Position numbers and translations under genes: made by a program
Part shown: one piece after another, positions 51,974 to 60,666 of the stretch
Numbering within the stretch: position 1 is the stretch's first letter
Layout of the letters: each line of letters begins with the position of its first letter
Notes under the pieces: model-generated
What the model was told of the DNA's origin: nothing
Database searches by the model: none
What the model saw: only the letters and a program-made list of their open reading frames with translations
Assembly: GCF_001886185.1 (NCBI RefSeq)
Contig: NZ_JXLA01000007.1
Location: 62,612-126,611, forward strand
Source of the DNA: Enterococcus raffinosus
GTDB taxonomy: Bacteria; Bacillota; Bacilli; Lactobacillales; Enterococcaceae
Length of the DNA stretch: 64,000 nucleotides
Direction of reading: 5' to 3'

Positions 51974-52447
51974 CTATTCGTAAACCAATTCCATGATCGT
52001 TTCCTGCTGTTCCTCTGGGATCTCCTCATCACTAAGATAATATTCATAAGAAATCCCGCTGAAGGTTCCGCCAATCCGTTTAATCTCATCCATCATCGCG
52101 AAATAGGGTTCGGTCATCTCTTCATATTTGCCTACATAAAGACCAGATAACGCTTTATAGGAAGGCAGAAAATAGCTGTCGCTGTCAATTTCCGCAGCAT
52201 TCTTCACTTCCTCCGCTACTGGAAAGCCCACCTCCATCTCGATAGCAGACTCATCTAACCCGCCATTCTCATCCATATTTTTATAGGACACAAAAGGGGT
52301 ACTCAAAATTGCGATTCCTTGCTCTTGAACGAAGCCGCCCAATTTCATAAAGGTTGGTCCAATGACTTGTGGAATTTCTTCGACTTTCACAGTAAAGCTT
52401 TGGGAAAGAATCCACTGATCCGGTTTAATGATTGGTTCAAATTGCAT
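51974..52447 (-). CDS. GyrI-like small-molecule-binding protein
   Basis: 157 residues with a single GyrI/AraC effector-binding (SHV-like) fold: F-T-V-K-V-E-E-I-P-Q-V-I-G-P-T-F, E-V-G-F-P-V and Y-V-G-K-Y-E-E-M-T-E-P-Y. It has no DNA-binding part. Such proteins bind or hydrolyse hydrophobic drugs or sense them. GGAGG precedes the ATG. It is 57 bases below a WYL regulator on the same strand, a common pairing, and may be its partner. Confidence 0.82.
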   Translation of the reverse strand: MQFEPIIKPDQWILSQSFTVKVEEIPQVIGPTFMKLGGFVQEQGIAILSTPFVSYKNMDENGGLDESAIEMEVGFPVAEEVKNAAEIDSDSYFLPSYKALSGLYVGKYEEMTEPYFAMMDEIKRIGGTFSGISYEYYLSDEEIPEEQQETIMELVYE

Positions 52448-52504
52448 AGCTATCTCCTCCTCTTTTCTCTACTCTACCGAAGAAAGGTGCCAGAACCTGT
52501 CATA

Positions 52505-53371
52505 TTAAAAATGATTTTCGTAAAAAGCCGCGACATAATTCAGCACCTTCTCACGAATCCAGCTAGGTCCAAGTATTTCGACATTTTTCCCCAGCGGAAT
52601 CAAGAAACGGTACAGATCGTCGAATTCCGCAAAGGTCAATGAGGCATCAAAACTGCTGTCCGCATTATCAGTCCAGTCAAAATCGGCGAACTCCGCATAT
52701 TTTTTATAGGCAATTCGTTTACTGAAGCGTAAGTGCACCATTAATTGCGGAAATACTACTACCTCTTCAGGAAATGGATAGTGGATCGGTTCTTTTAAAA
52801 CAACATTTCGAATTTGCTTAAGCGGAAATAAGCCCCACGCTTCTTTAGGCAATTCCCATGCAAGTAAATACCAAGTCTGATACTTGTATACCACTCGCTT
52901 TGGCGCCAGTGACAACAGACGGGTCTGTCCATATTCCGTATGATAAATGCAGGTGATCTCACAATGATTGAATAACGCTTTTTTGATTTGCTCAAAGGTT
53001 TCACTGGAGATCTCCGTCTGACTCAAATCAACGTCCAGCCACTCGCTCCAATCGTAAACAGTACCCATTTTTTTCATCAGCTCATCTGTGTCCGCTAAGC
53101 CGACCGATTGCAATAAATGCAGCGCTAAAAAAAGGTCATCTTGTTCTTCTTTGTCAATCAACGCATGACTGACATGATAGGAATCATCTAAGAAAATCCC
53201 ACCATTTCGTCCCTTATTCGCATAAACGGGTACACCTGCTAAGCTCAAAGCGTCAACATCGCGGTAGATTGTTCGAACAGAAACCTGAAATCGCTCCGCT
53301 AATTCCTTAGCGGTCACCTGTTTGCGGCTCAATAAAATTAAGGTCGTTTGAAGCAAACGAATAACTTGCAT
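52505..53371 (-). CDS. YafY-type HTH/WYL transcriptional regulator
   Basis: 288 residues. N-terminal HTH_11 (T-A-K-E-L-A-E-R-F-Q-V-S-V-R-T-I-Y-R-D-V-D-A-L) is followed by a WYL domain whose core reads T-W-Y-L-L-A-W, then a WYL C-terminal extension. The WYL domain binds a ligand, often nucleic acid. GAGGAGGTA precedes the ATG at 53371. It probably controls itself and the downstream GyrI-like gene. Its relation to the sorbose-type operon around it is only positional. Confidence 0.88.
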   Translation of the reverse strand: MQVIRLLQTTLILLSRKQVTAKELAERFQVSVRTIYRDVDALSLAGVPVYANKGRNGGIFLDDSYHVSHALIDKEEQDDLFLALHLLQSVGLADTDELMKKMGTVYDWSEWLDVDLSQTEISSETFEQIKKALFNHCEITCIYHTEYGQTRLLSLAPKRVVYKYQTWYLLAWELPKEAWGLFPLKQIRNVVLKEPIHYPFPEEVVVFPQLMVHLRFSKRIAYKKYAEFADFDWTDNADSSFDASLTFAEFDDLYRFLIPLGKNVEILGPSWIREKVLNYVAAFYENHF

Positions 53372-53504
53372 GGTACCTCCTCTTGGAATGACTCGATGAT
53401 AAGAAAGGCTTCGCAAACTGGCTCAGCATATTACCGACAAAGCTCATTTGCGAAGCTGAACTTCAATTTACAGCTGCGATTGAAAAGTTTATATTCATCC
53501 CGAC

Positions 53505-54452
53505 CTATCGTTTCAATACCTCTTGTGCCGTCTCTTCTGTCGTGACCAATACATTGATGTAGCGTCCCTTTAAGGCGCTGGCGATCGCATCGGCCTTATC
53601 CACGGCTTCCGCCACACCGATTCGGTAAGGAGTACGCTTTAAATCAGAAATGTCGATCCCGATTAAGCGATCATCCAAAGTATTGTCGATGTGTTCACCC
53701 TCGATATTATAAAAGCGGGACACGACGTCTCCGACAACTTTTTTTCCTTCTAAATAAGCTAAAACATCTTCGCCATAGAACTGCTTCCAGCTCTCACTAG
53801 CCTTCAAGGTAGGCGAACCAATCCCTAAGATGGCGATATCGATCTTCCGCCAATAATCAATCAGCTCTTGATTGAACTCATTTTCCATCAAGGCCTTCTT
53901 CAATGCGACCGTTTCAGGAAATGCCGGTGAATCAATCAATAAAGCCCTGCCATTAAGTTTTTTCGATGCTTCATAGGTAATCGTATTCACATGATAATCG
54001 CTGATGAGACGTCCAGACGGTCCGCCGATCATGGGAACACAAAGGATATTATTCACGTCATAGTTGCTTAGCCCTTCTGGAATCGCGGACATCGTCTCTC
54101 CCCACGAAAAGCCAAAGATCATATCATCCTTGATAATTTCCGTCAGGTATTCCCCCACACCTTGCGCCAATAATTTGTCCTTTTGCGTTCGACTGAGATC
54201 AGCACCTGCCTGCACAATGATCGCTTTTTCCAGGTCGAACTTTTCTTGCAGCTCCTTTTCGATGCTGTAGGTTCCCGCCTTGTCGTAATTAATGGAAATA
54301 TTCACGATACCTTCATTTCGCGAACGCTTCAGTAACCGACTGATCGTACTGCGGTGAATATTTAATTCTTTAGAAATCTGGCTTTGATTTTTATCTTCTT
54401 GGTAGTACATTTCGGCAATGCGAACCAGTAACTTGTCTTCTTCTTTTTGCAT
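53505..54452 (-). CDS. SorC-family transcriptional regulator
   Basis: 315 residues. The HTH is in Q-S-Q-I-S-K-E-L-N-I-H-R-S-T-I-S-R-L-L-K-R-S, followed by a sugar-phosphate-binding SorC domain (S-W-G-E-T-M, P-M-I-G-G-P, I-G-S-P-T, G-D-V-V-S-R-F-Y). SorC proteins sense phosphosugars and control sorbitol/sorbose operons. The operon at 46996-51769 shares the motif ACATTTGTGA with this gene's own upstream region, so it is the likely target. Three genes lie between, which is unusual. AAAGGAGAGGG precedes the ATG. Confidence 0.88.
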   Translation of the reverse strand: MQKEEDKLLVRIAEMYYQEDKNQSQISKELNIHRSTISRLLKRSRNEGIVNISINYDKAGTYSIEKELQEKFDLEKAIIVQAGADLSRTQKDKLLAQGVGEYLTEIIKDDMIFGFSWGETMSAIPEGLSNYDVNNILCVPMIGGPSGRLISDYHVNTITYEASKKLNGRALLIDSPAFPETVALKKALMENEFNQELIDYWRKIDIAILGIGSPTLKASESWKQFYGEDVLAYLEGKKVVGDVVSRFYNIEGEHIDNTLDDRLIGIDISDLKRTPYRIGVAEAVDKADAIASALKGRYINVLVTTEETAQEVLKR

Positions 54453-54472
54453 AAACTCCCTCTCCTTTTATC

Positions 54473-54482
54473 ACATTTGTGA
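54473..54482. promoter_or_regulatory. Candidate SorC-family operator half-site
   Basis: ACATTTGTGA, matching the motif repeated in the sorbose-type operon promoter, 20 bases above the regulator start. It suggests autoregulation. The rest of the divergent spacer to 54663 holds TTTAGA-N17-TATAGA, a likely plus-strand promoter near 54608-54636. Confidence 0.4.
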
Positions 54483-54663
54483 AAAACATGAGTCAATGTG
54501 ATTATACCTTTACTTGTTCCTCTTCTGCAAGGGATTACAGAAGATCCGCTGAAATAGCTCTTTTCTAACTATATATAGGGAGAATAAGCGAAATAGACAT
54601 TGCTTTAGACTCGGCTTAGAAGGTACTATAGATGTGTAAGAATAGAACAATGGAGGGATCGCT

Positions 54664-55785
54664 ATGGTAAAGGTCATTGTCTTAGGTACCGGAAGCATCA
54701 GTTCAATTGCCGTCCGCTGCATGTTCGATCGTTCTGATTTTGAGGTTATTGGTGTGTGGGCACATGAGGAAACCGCTGGAAATAAGGTTGGAACAGATGC
54801 TGGTCTGCTGTATGGTGACAAGCCGATCGGGCTTACCATCAGCAATAATATCGATCACTTAATCCAGCTGAAACCCGATTGCGCCGTTATTGGATTAAAT
54901 CCCCCTGCAAACAAAGCCAATGAAATTCTGTTGCCTCTCATTGAAAAACTATTATTAGCTGGTATCAACGTTGTTGGTACATCACTCGCAAACCTTGTCT
55001 ATCCATCATCTCCTACCAATCAAGAGATAACGCCTCAGCTTTCTGAAGCCGCACGTAAAGGAAATGCCTCCCTATATATTTCTGGTATTGAACCTGGTTT
55101 TGCTGCTGACCATCTGTTAGCCCTCGTCTTGACCTGCTCTAATACGATCAAACAAGTTCGTACCCAAGAAATCTTTATGTATGATACCTATCCTGATGAA
55201 ATGACAATAAAATATGCCTTTGGCTTCGGAATGCCGATGGACTACGAGCCAGTGATGAGCGGTGAAGGAACACAGCTCGTTTCGTGGGGACCGCCGATCG
55301 CTTACATCGCTAATGCTCTAGGTTACGAACTGGACGGATATCGCCAGACCTATGAAAAAGTGATTACTGAAAAAGAATTGCATGTCGCTAGCGGCACGAT
55401 TCCTGCTGGAACTGTTGGCGCGGTTCGCTTTGAAACCATCGGCATCGTCAATGGTGAAGACAAGATCATTATCGAGCACGTCAACCGGATGGATAAAGAC
55501 ATAGCGCCACATTGGCCAAAAGGGCCGCGAGATGGGACCTACCGTTTGGTTGTTGAAGGCGATCCTAATATGTCCTGTGAATTCTTCCCCGGGAAAAATG
55601 AAATAACCGCTGGCTATGAAGGCATGGTGATCACCTGTATGCGGGCCGTCAACGCCATTCCCTATGTCGTTGAAGCAGAAGCTGGCGTGCTAGACTCTAT
55701 GACTCTTCCTCTAACACTGCCAAAAGAAAGCTTCCGCAGCGATAGAACCGAACCTGATATGAAGGGGTACGGCGATAACACGTAA
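54664..55785 (+). CDS. DapB-like NAD(P)H oxidoreductase
   Basis: 373 residues. The N-terminal Rossmann fold V-I-V-L-G-T-G-S-I-S-S-I-A and V-I-G-V-W-A-H is like dihydrodipicolinate reductase, and the rest resembles 2,4-diaminopentanoate dehydrogenase and mycobacterial DapB-like proteins (E-P-G-F-A-A-D-H, G-M-P-M-D-Y). It is longer than true DapB (about 260). It likely reduces or deaminates a small amine or imine substrate, not identified. Single-gene unit with promoter and terminator, divergent from the SorC regulator. Confidence 0.7.
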   Translation: MVKVIVLGTGSISSIAVRCMFDRSDFEVIGVWAHEETAGNKVGTDAGLLYGDKPIGLTISNNIDHLIQLKPDCAVIGLNPPANKANEILLPLIEKLLLAGINVVGTSLANLVYPSSPTNQEITPQLSEAARKGNASLYISGIEPGFAADHLLALVLTCSNTIKQVRTQEIFMYDTYPDEMTIKYAFGFGMPMDYEPVMSGEGTQLVSWGPPIAYIANALGYELDGYRQTYEKVITEKELHVASGTIPAGTVGAVRFETIGIVNGEDKIIIEHVNRMDKDIAPHWPKGPRDGTYRLVVEGDPNMSCEFFPGKNEITAGYEGMVITCMRAVNAIPYVVEAEAGVLDSMTLPLTLPKESFRSDRTEPDMKGYGDNT

Positions 55786-55825
55786 AAAAAATGCCACAGA
55801 CCCAATCGGTTTGTGGCATTTTTCT
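55786..55825. terminator. Bidirectional terminator
   Basis: AAAATGCCACA/TGTGGCATTTT stem with A and T runs, between convergent genes. Confidence 0.92.
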
Positions 55826-56423
55826 ATTCCTTCACACTGCGGATGATATAGTAGCCTTTGTCCTTCGCTACGATCTCCGCGTTGCCGAAGACTTCTTCCA
55901 TTTTACTTTTCGCGCTAGGTGCTCCTTGCTTCTTTTGGATCACGATCGTCAAGGTGCCGCCAGTTTTTAATAAGGGCGCCGCCTCGCTCAAAATCTGATG
56001 GACGACCTTTTTTCCCGCACGAATTGGCGGATTACTGATGATCGCCGCATACTCTGTCTGATGCAGGGTCTCATAAATATTGGATTGGTGAATATCCGCT
56101 TCGATCCCATTGCGCTTGGCATTGCCTTGAGCCAGCTCGACCGCACGATTGTTCACATCGATCATTTCAACAGGACGCTGCGTTTGATAGGCTAACGCCA
56201 TGCCAATTGGTCCATACCCGCAGCCAACATCCAGCAAGGTTCCCTCTGGTAAGTCTGATGCGTCAAAATGCTCAATTAAAACACGTGAGCCAAAGTCCAC
56301 CGTGTCACGGGAAAAAACACCGCTGTCGGTCACAAACTGAAAATTTTTCCCAGCCAATTCAAACGACCATTGATGCAGGTCGTGAGCGGTCTCGGGATTT
56401 TCGGAATAATAATGATTTGCCAT
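55824..56423 (-). CDS. RsmC-like class I methyltransferase
   Basis: 199 residues. SAM motif L-L-D-V-G-C-G-Y-G-P-I-G and the N-P-P-I-R-A-G catalytic motif of N-methyltransferases acting on RNA guanine. S-G-V-F-S-R-D-T-V-D is also typical of this single-domain branch (YbxB-like), about half the length of E. coli RsmC. It probably methylates rRNA. It follows the SGNH hydrolase gene at 4 bases, so the two are co-transcribed. Confidence 0.9.
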   Translation of the reverse strand: MANHYYSENPETAHDLHQWSFELAGKNFQFVTDSGVFSRDTVDFGSRVLIEHFDASDLPEGTLLDVGCGYGPIGMALAYQTQRPVEMIDVNNRAVELAQGNAKRNGIEADIHQSNIYETLHQTEYAAIISNPPIRAGKKVVHQILSEAAPLLKTGGTLTIVIQKKQGAPSAKSKMEEVFGNAEIVAKDKGYYIIRSVKE

Positions 56424-56427
56424 ATAC

Positions 56428-57009
56428 TTACCCTTCTGCTAATAATATTTCTTTGATATCTCGTGCAATCAAGGCCCCTAAGAAATGATAGCCTTCGTCA
56501 GACGGATGGATGCCGTCAAATGTTTGCACGAACTCATTTGGTTTTGGATAAACCGTCATGTGATGATACAGATCGATCACGTTGACTCCAGATTCTGCCG
56601 CCACCATTTTCGCCTTCTGCGCGAAGAGCTGTTGCCGTTCGTTGTCCCCTTTTGGATAAACCTCTGTATTGATATACCCCGTAGTCAATAGGATGACTTT
56701 GGACGCATCAAAAGATTCGATAATTTCCTTTAGATTTTCACCAAAGGCTTCTAGTGATGTCTCGTGCTTCAATGAATCATTCGTCCCAAAGGAAATGACC
56801 ACAAAATCACCTTCTGCATCCACGGCTTCACTCACTCGTGCCAATCCATCAGAAGAAGTCTCGCCGCGTTTGCCCAGCTTGACTAATTGATAGCCGGGAA
56901 AGCCCATCTCCGTTAATTCATCAAGAATATACGTATCTAAAATATCGCTGGTTTCTCCATTCATCACACCAGTCAATAAGCTGTCGCCAAATAAAACGAT
57001 CTCTTTCAT
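56428..57009 (-). CDS. SGNH/GDSL-family hydrolase
   Basis: 193 residues. Block I V-L-F-G-D-S-L (nucleophile Ser), block III F-G-T-N-D-S, and block V D-G-I-H-P-S-D-E-G (Asp and His) are present. No signal peptide, so it acts in the cytoplasm as an esterase of unknown substrate. The methyltransferase gene follows after 4 bases. GAGGATGAAGGT lies upstream of the ATG. Confidence 0.9.
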   Translation of the reverse strand: MKEIVLFGDSLLTGVMNGETSDILDTYILDELTEMGFPGYQLVKLGKRGETSSDGLARVSEAVDAEGDFVVISFGTNDSLKHETSLEAFGENLKEIIESFDASKVILLTTGYINTEVYPKGDNERQQLFAQKAKMVAAESGVNVIDLYHHMTVYPKPNEFVQTFDGIHPSDEGYHFLGALIARDIKEILLAEG

Positions 57010-57063
57010 ACCTTCATCCTCCTCACAATTCTATCGGTTCTATCATAGCATGAAACGCGAAAT

Positions 57064-57642
57064 TTATTTAGCCAAATAGCGCGTACCAAATTCCTCACGA
57101 GCCGCTTGACTATACTGCTGAACAAATGCTGTTTTTGCCTCTGTATACGCGTCACGGTTGTGTTCGTATTTTTCTTTTAATGACCGCTTCAATTCTTCAT
57201 ATTGTCGAGCAGCTTTCGGATACTTCCGCAAATAATCTCTGAAATACAGCTCGTCCCAATCCCCGAGCGCTCGCACATGCAGATGATAGACTTTTTCCGC
57301 AAAGCCTGCTGGTGTGTAGCCCTTATTCAAATCCAACGTCTGCTTTGCGTCATCTCTAATCATCAAAATCCAGTCAGCATTTTTCAACAACTCTGATACA
57401 CGATCCAAATCATAGCCCTCTGGCAATTCCAATAAAATATCTACAATTGGTTTTGCGATCAGCCCCTCCACCGAGGTACTGCCAATATGATTGATCCGTT
57501 GAAGTCCAAAGTCAGCGAGTAATTCCGTTAAATTCTGCTTTTCTTCCTCGTACCATTCAGCGTACTTCGGACTATGTTCTTTCAAAACAATCGGAAACAA
57601 TTCCCACAGCTCTTCCAAAGTCATATCCTCTAGCTTTTTCAT
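57064..57642 (-). CDS. GrpB/UPF0157 family protein
   Basis: 192 residues from the ATG at 57642 (198 from 57660). The nucleotidyltransferase-like core H-I-G-S-T-S-V-E-G-L-I-A-K-P-I-V-D-I identifies the UPF0157/GrpB family, which is related to aminoglycoside nucleotidyltransferases. Y-H-L-H-V is also conserved. The substrate is unknown. Neither start has a strong ribosome-binding site. Single gene. Confidence 0.85.
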   Translation of the reverse strand: MKKLEDMTLEELWELFPIVLKEHSPKYAEWYEEEKQNLTELLADFGLQRINHIGSTSVEGLIAKPIVDILLELPEGYDLDRVSELLKNADWILMIRDDAKQTLDLNKGYTPAGFAEKVYHLHVRALGDWDELYFRDYLRKYPKAARQYEELKRSLKEKYEHNRDAYTEAKTAFVQQYSQAAREEFGTRYLAK

Positions 57643-57865
57643 CTCAGCACCCGTTCTCATAAATCTGCTACTTCTATAATACACTTTTCACCACTGATTC
57701 TTAACTTCTCGCGAATTTTCACATCCCCATCTAAAAAAACAATGAAACTCCTATCATTACAATAGCTTTTTAGGGTTTTTTTCGGCTAAAATGGCATATA
57801 ACGTTTTATGTTAGGAAATTATTCGGATTTCTTGAAAGCAGAGCACGTTCCAACACCGTTTTTTA

Positions 57866-58038
57866 TGGTAGAATAAGCGCAGTTGCCGTCTGATTTCTTG
57901 CGATGGCAAGATCATCAGGAGAGTGAACTTACGAGAACCTTTTGACTGTTCACGTTAGATAAATTCATGGGGATTACCGAGCTTGCTGGGAGCTATCCTC
58001 GTAGACTAGACGCTATAAAAATGAATAAGGAGGTTATT
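57866..58038 (+). ncRNA. Structured 5' leader of coaA
   Basis: An extended -10 TGG-TAGAAT (57866-57874) predicts a start near 57881 and a leader of about 158 nt. Within it CTGAT/ATCAG encloses CTTGC-GATG-GCAAG (57890-57918), then GTGAAC/GTTCAC (57923-57953), then CGAG/CTCG around 57980-58000. No T-box, pan, THF or other riboswitch motif that I know fits, and there is no terminator stem. It may be a cis-regulatory element; the 57685-57865 stretch before it is AT-rich and empty. Confidence 0.4.
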
Positions 58039-58962
58039 ATGAACGAAAGAGGGAACTATTTCCGGATCGCCCGTGACCAGTGGCAGGATTTCTACACACC
58101 GGGAAACACACCGTTGACCCAAGCAGAGCTTGATAATATCAAAAGTTTGAACGACCAAATCTCAATGAAGGATGTGGCCGATGTCTATGTACCTTTATGT
58201 CATTTGATCCATCTTTATATGAAAGATTTTGAGTCGCTAACTTTAAGCAAAGGATTGTTTTTGCATCGCTATGTGAAGATGCCGCCTTTTATTATCGGGA
58301 TCGCCGGTAGTGTGGCTGTCGGAAAAAGTACCACCGCTCGTTTATTACAGACCTTGTTGGACCGCCTGTTCAAACACCAAACCGTTCAACTGATCACTAC
58401 AGATGGGTTCCTCTATCCAAACGCTGTTTTAGAAGAACGGGGAATCATGGATCGCAAAGGATTTCCTGAGAGCTATGACATGGAGAATTTGATCGATGTC
58501 TTGAACGAAGTGAAATCAGGCAAGGAAAATATCCCCATCCCAAAATATTCTCATGATGTGTATGATATCGTGGAGGGTGAATACGAGATGATCGATTCAC
58601 CGGATATTTTGATTGTGGAGGGAATTAACACCTTGCAGCTGCCAGCCAATCAGCAAATCTACGTCAGCGACTTTTTCGACCTGTCGATTTATGTCGATGC
58701 TGATCCGAAGATGGTGGAGCGCTGGTATATCGAGCGTTTCGAATCCCTACTGGACACCGCCTTCAAAGATCCTGATAACTACTATTATGACTATGCTATC
58801 GGCGACCGCAAAGAAGCGCTAGCTATGGCGGAAGATGTCTGGAAAAATGTCAACTTGAAGAATTTGGAAGAGTATATCTTGCCAACAAGAGGTCGAGCTG
58901 ATATTATCTTGCACAAGGCAAAGCATCATATTATTGATGAAATCTATTTGCGTAAATACTAG
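58039..58962 (+). CDS. coaA: Pantothenate kinase type I
   Basis: 307 residues, the normal length. The P-loop is G-I-A-G-S-V-A-V-G-K-S-T-T (about residue 90), with T-T-D-G-F-L-Y-P and E-G-I-N-T-L-Q after it. It phosphorylates pantothenate, the first step to CoA. AAGGAGG lies five bases before the ATG at 58039. In-frame ATGs at 57967 and 58021 lie upstream of that site and in the leader. guaA follows after 55 bases. Confidence 0.96.
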   Translation: MNERGNYFRIARDQWQDFYTPGNTPLTQAELDNIKSLNDQISMKDVADVYVPLCHLIHLYMKDFESLTLSKGLFLHRYVKMPPFIIGIAGSVAVGKSTTARLLQTLLDRLFKHQTVQLITTDGFLYPNAVLEERGIMDRKGFPESYDMENLIDVLNEVKSGKENIPIPKYSHDVYDIVEGEYEMIDSPDILIVEGINTLQLPANQQIYVSDFFDLSIYVDADPKMVERWYIERFESLLDTAFKDPDNYYYDYAIGDRKEALAMAEDVWKNVNLKNLEEYILPTRGRADIILHKAKHHIIDEIYLRKY

Positions 58963-59017
58963 CTTATAAAGAAAGCTTGCTTTCTTTTATAATAAAACTT
59001 GAAAAGGGGTAATAATT

Positions 59018-60586
59018 GTGACAAACATTTCTACCGAAATGACAAACGTAGAAAAAATCATTGTACTTGATTATGGTAGTCAGTATAACCAATTAATCAC
59101 TCGTCGTATCCGTGAATTCGGTGTCTTCTCAGAACTTATGAGCCACCGCATCACTGCTGAAGAAGTCAAAGCCATGAATCCAAAAGGGATCATCCTATCC
59201 GGTGGCCCAAACAGTGTTTATGACGAAGGAGCCTTCTCCATCGATCCAAAAATCTTTGAGTTAGGCATTCCTGTCCTAGGTATCTGTTACGGCATGCAGC
59301 TGATCACCTATAACTTAGGTGGTAAAGTCGAACCTGCGAAAAACCGTGAATACGGTCAAGCAACATTAGAAGTTACCTCTGACGATGCGGTCCTATTTGC
59401 CGGCACACCAAAAGAGCAAACCGTTTGGATGAGCCACGGTGACCTAGTGACTCAAGTACCAGAAGGCTTCGAAAGAGTCGGCACCAGCAAAGATTGCCCG
59501 ATCGCAGCGATCCAAGATACCAACCGCAACTTCTACGGCATCCAATTCCACGCAGAAGTGCGCCATTCAGAATACGGTAACGAATTGTTACGTCACTTTG
59601 CCCTAGATGTCTGTCAATGTAAAGGCGACTGGACGATGGATAACTTCATCGATATGCAAGTCGCAAAAATCCGCGAACAAGTCGGCGACAAAAAAGTCTT
59701 GCTTGGCCTATCAGGCGGCGTAGACTCTTCTGTCGTAGGGGTGCTTTTACAAAAAGCCATCGGTGACCAATTAACATCGATCTTCGTAGACCACGGTTTA
59801 TTACGTAAAGACGAAGGCGAACAAGTCATGGAAGCACTTGGCGGAAAATTCGGCTTAAACATCATCAAAGTTGATGCCAAAGACCGTTTCTTAAATAAAT
59901 TAGCCGGCGTTTCAGATCCAGAGAAAAAACGTAAAATCATCGGAAATGAATTCGTTTATGTATTCGACGATGAAGCGACCAAACTTGCAGGTAAAGAAGG
60001 TATCTCTTTCTTAGCCCAAGGCACGCTTTATACCGATGTGATCGAATCTGGTACAGAAACAGCCCAAACCATCAAATCACACCATAACGTTGGTGGATTA
60101 CCAGAAGACATGCAGTTCGAATTGATCGAACCATTAAATACCCTATTCAAAGACGAAGTCCGCGAATTAGGAACACAGCTTGGCATGCCCGACTCCATCG
60201 TTTGGCGCCAGCCATTCCCAGGACCAGGCCTAGGCATTCGTGTCATCGGTGAAATCACCGAAGAAAAACTAGAAATCGTCCGCGAATCAGACGCGATCCT
60301 ACGTGAAGAAATCGCCAATGCCGGCCTTGACCGCGACATCTGGCAATACTTCACTGTCCTACCAGGCATCCGCTCAGTCGGTGTCATGGGCGACGGCCGC
60401 ACCTACGACTACACAGTCGGTATCCGTGCCGTTACGTCAATCGACGGCATGACCGCAGACTTCGCTCGTATCCCATGGGATGTCTTGCAAAAGATCTCAG
60501 TCCGGATCGTAAATGAAGTTTCTCATGTGAACCGGATCGTGTATGATATTACGAGTAAGCCACCTGCTACTGTGGAGTGGGAGTAG
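59018..60586 (+). CDS. guaA: GMP synthase (glutamine-hydrolysing)
   Basis: 522 residues. Class I amidotransferase domain with nucleophile Cys in G-I-C-Y-G-M-Q, then F-H-A-E; ATP-pyrophosphatase domain with L-S-G-G-V-D-S-S-V; and the dimerisation end K-P-P-A-T-V-E-W-E. It aminates XMP to GMP. The GTG start at 59018 has AAAGGGG eight bases upstream. The 3' end is a known integration target, and an integrase gene begins just beyond it, leaving the last codons intact. Confidence 0.97.
   Translation: MTNISTEMTNVEKIIVLDYGSQYNQLITRRIREFGVFSELMSHRITAEEVKAMNPKGIILSGGPNSVYDEGAFSIDPKIFELGIPVLGICYGMQLITYNLGGKVEPAKNREYGQATLEVTSDDAVLFAGTPKEQTVWMSHGDLVTQVPEGFERVGTSKDCPIAAIQDTNRNFYGIQFHAEVRHSEYGNELLRHFALDVCQCKGDWTMDNFIDMQVAKIREQVGDKKVLLGLSGGVDSSVVGVLLQKAIGDQLTSIFVDHGLLRKDEGEQVMEALGGKFGLNIIKVDAKDRFLNKLAGVSDPEKKRKIIGNEFVYVFDDEATKLAGKEGISFLAQGTLYTDVIESGTETAQTIKSHHNVGGLPEDMQFELIEPLNTLFKDEVRELGTQLGMPDSIVWRQPFPGPGLGIRVIGEITEEKLEIVRESDAILREEIANAGLDRDIWQYFTVLPGIRSVGVMGDGRTYDYTVGIRAVTSIDGMTADFARIPWDVLQKISVRIVNEVSHVNRIVYDITSKPPATVEWE
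60575..60586. mobile_element. Probable attachment site at the guaA 3' end
   Basis: GAGTGGGAGTAG, the last codons and stop of guaA, corresponds to the core commonly duplicated by guaA-targeting integrative elements. The second copy would lie beyond the window, so the duplication cannot be seen. Confidence 0.6.
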
Positions 60587-60593
60587 TTGTAGG

Positions 60594-60645
60594 AGAGCTA
60601 GAAATCCTCTTATACCAAGGGTTTCTGGCTCTTCTTATCTTTTTA
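60594..60645 (+). terminator. Terminator after guaA
   Basis: A 14-bp stem (AGAGCTAGAAATCC with GGGTTTCTGGCTCT, two G-U pairs), 11-base loop and T-rich tail. It lies just inside the element, so guaA may now be terminated by element DNA. Confidence 0.85.
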
Positions 60646-60646
60646 C

Positions 60647-60666
60647 TGCACTTTTATTGCACTTTT
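60647..60666. repeat. Short direct repeat at the end of int
   Basis: TGCACTTTT occurs at 60647-60655 and 60658-60666, 11 bases apart, overlapping the int stop. The spacing of one helix turn suits arm-type integrase-binding sites, but this is inference. Confidence 0.35.

Noticed and set aside
57967..58038. In-frame upstream extension of coaA beginning at 57967
   Set aside because: The extension lies before AAGGAGG and in a structured leader; the kinase family starts at the ATG at 58039.
58963..59017. AAAGAAAGC/GCTTTCTTT hairpin between coaA and guaA as a terminator
   Set aside because: It is AT-rich with an interrupted T tail; it might be a weak stop or part of a promoter, so I did not call it.
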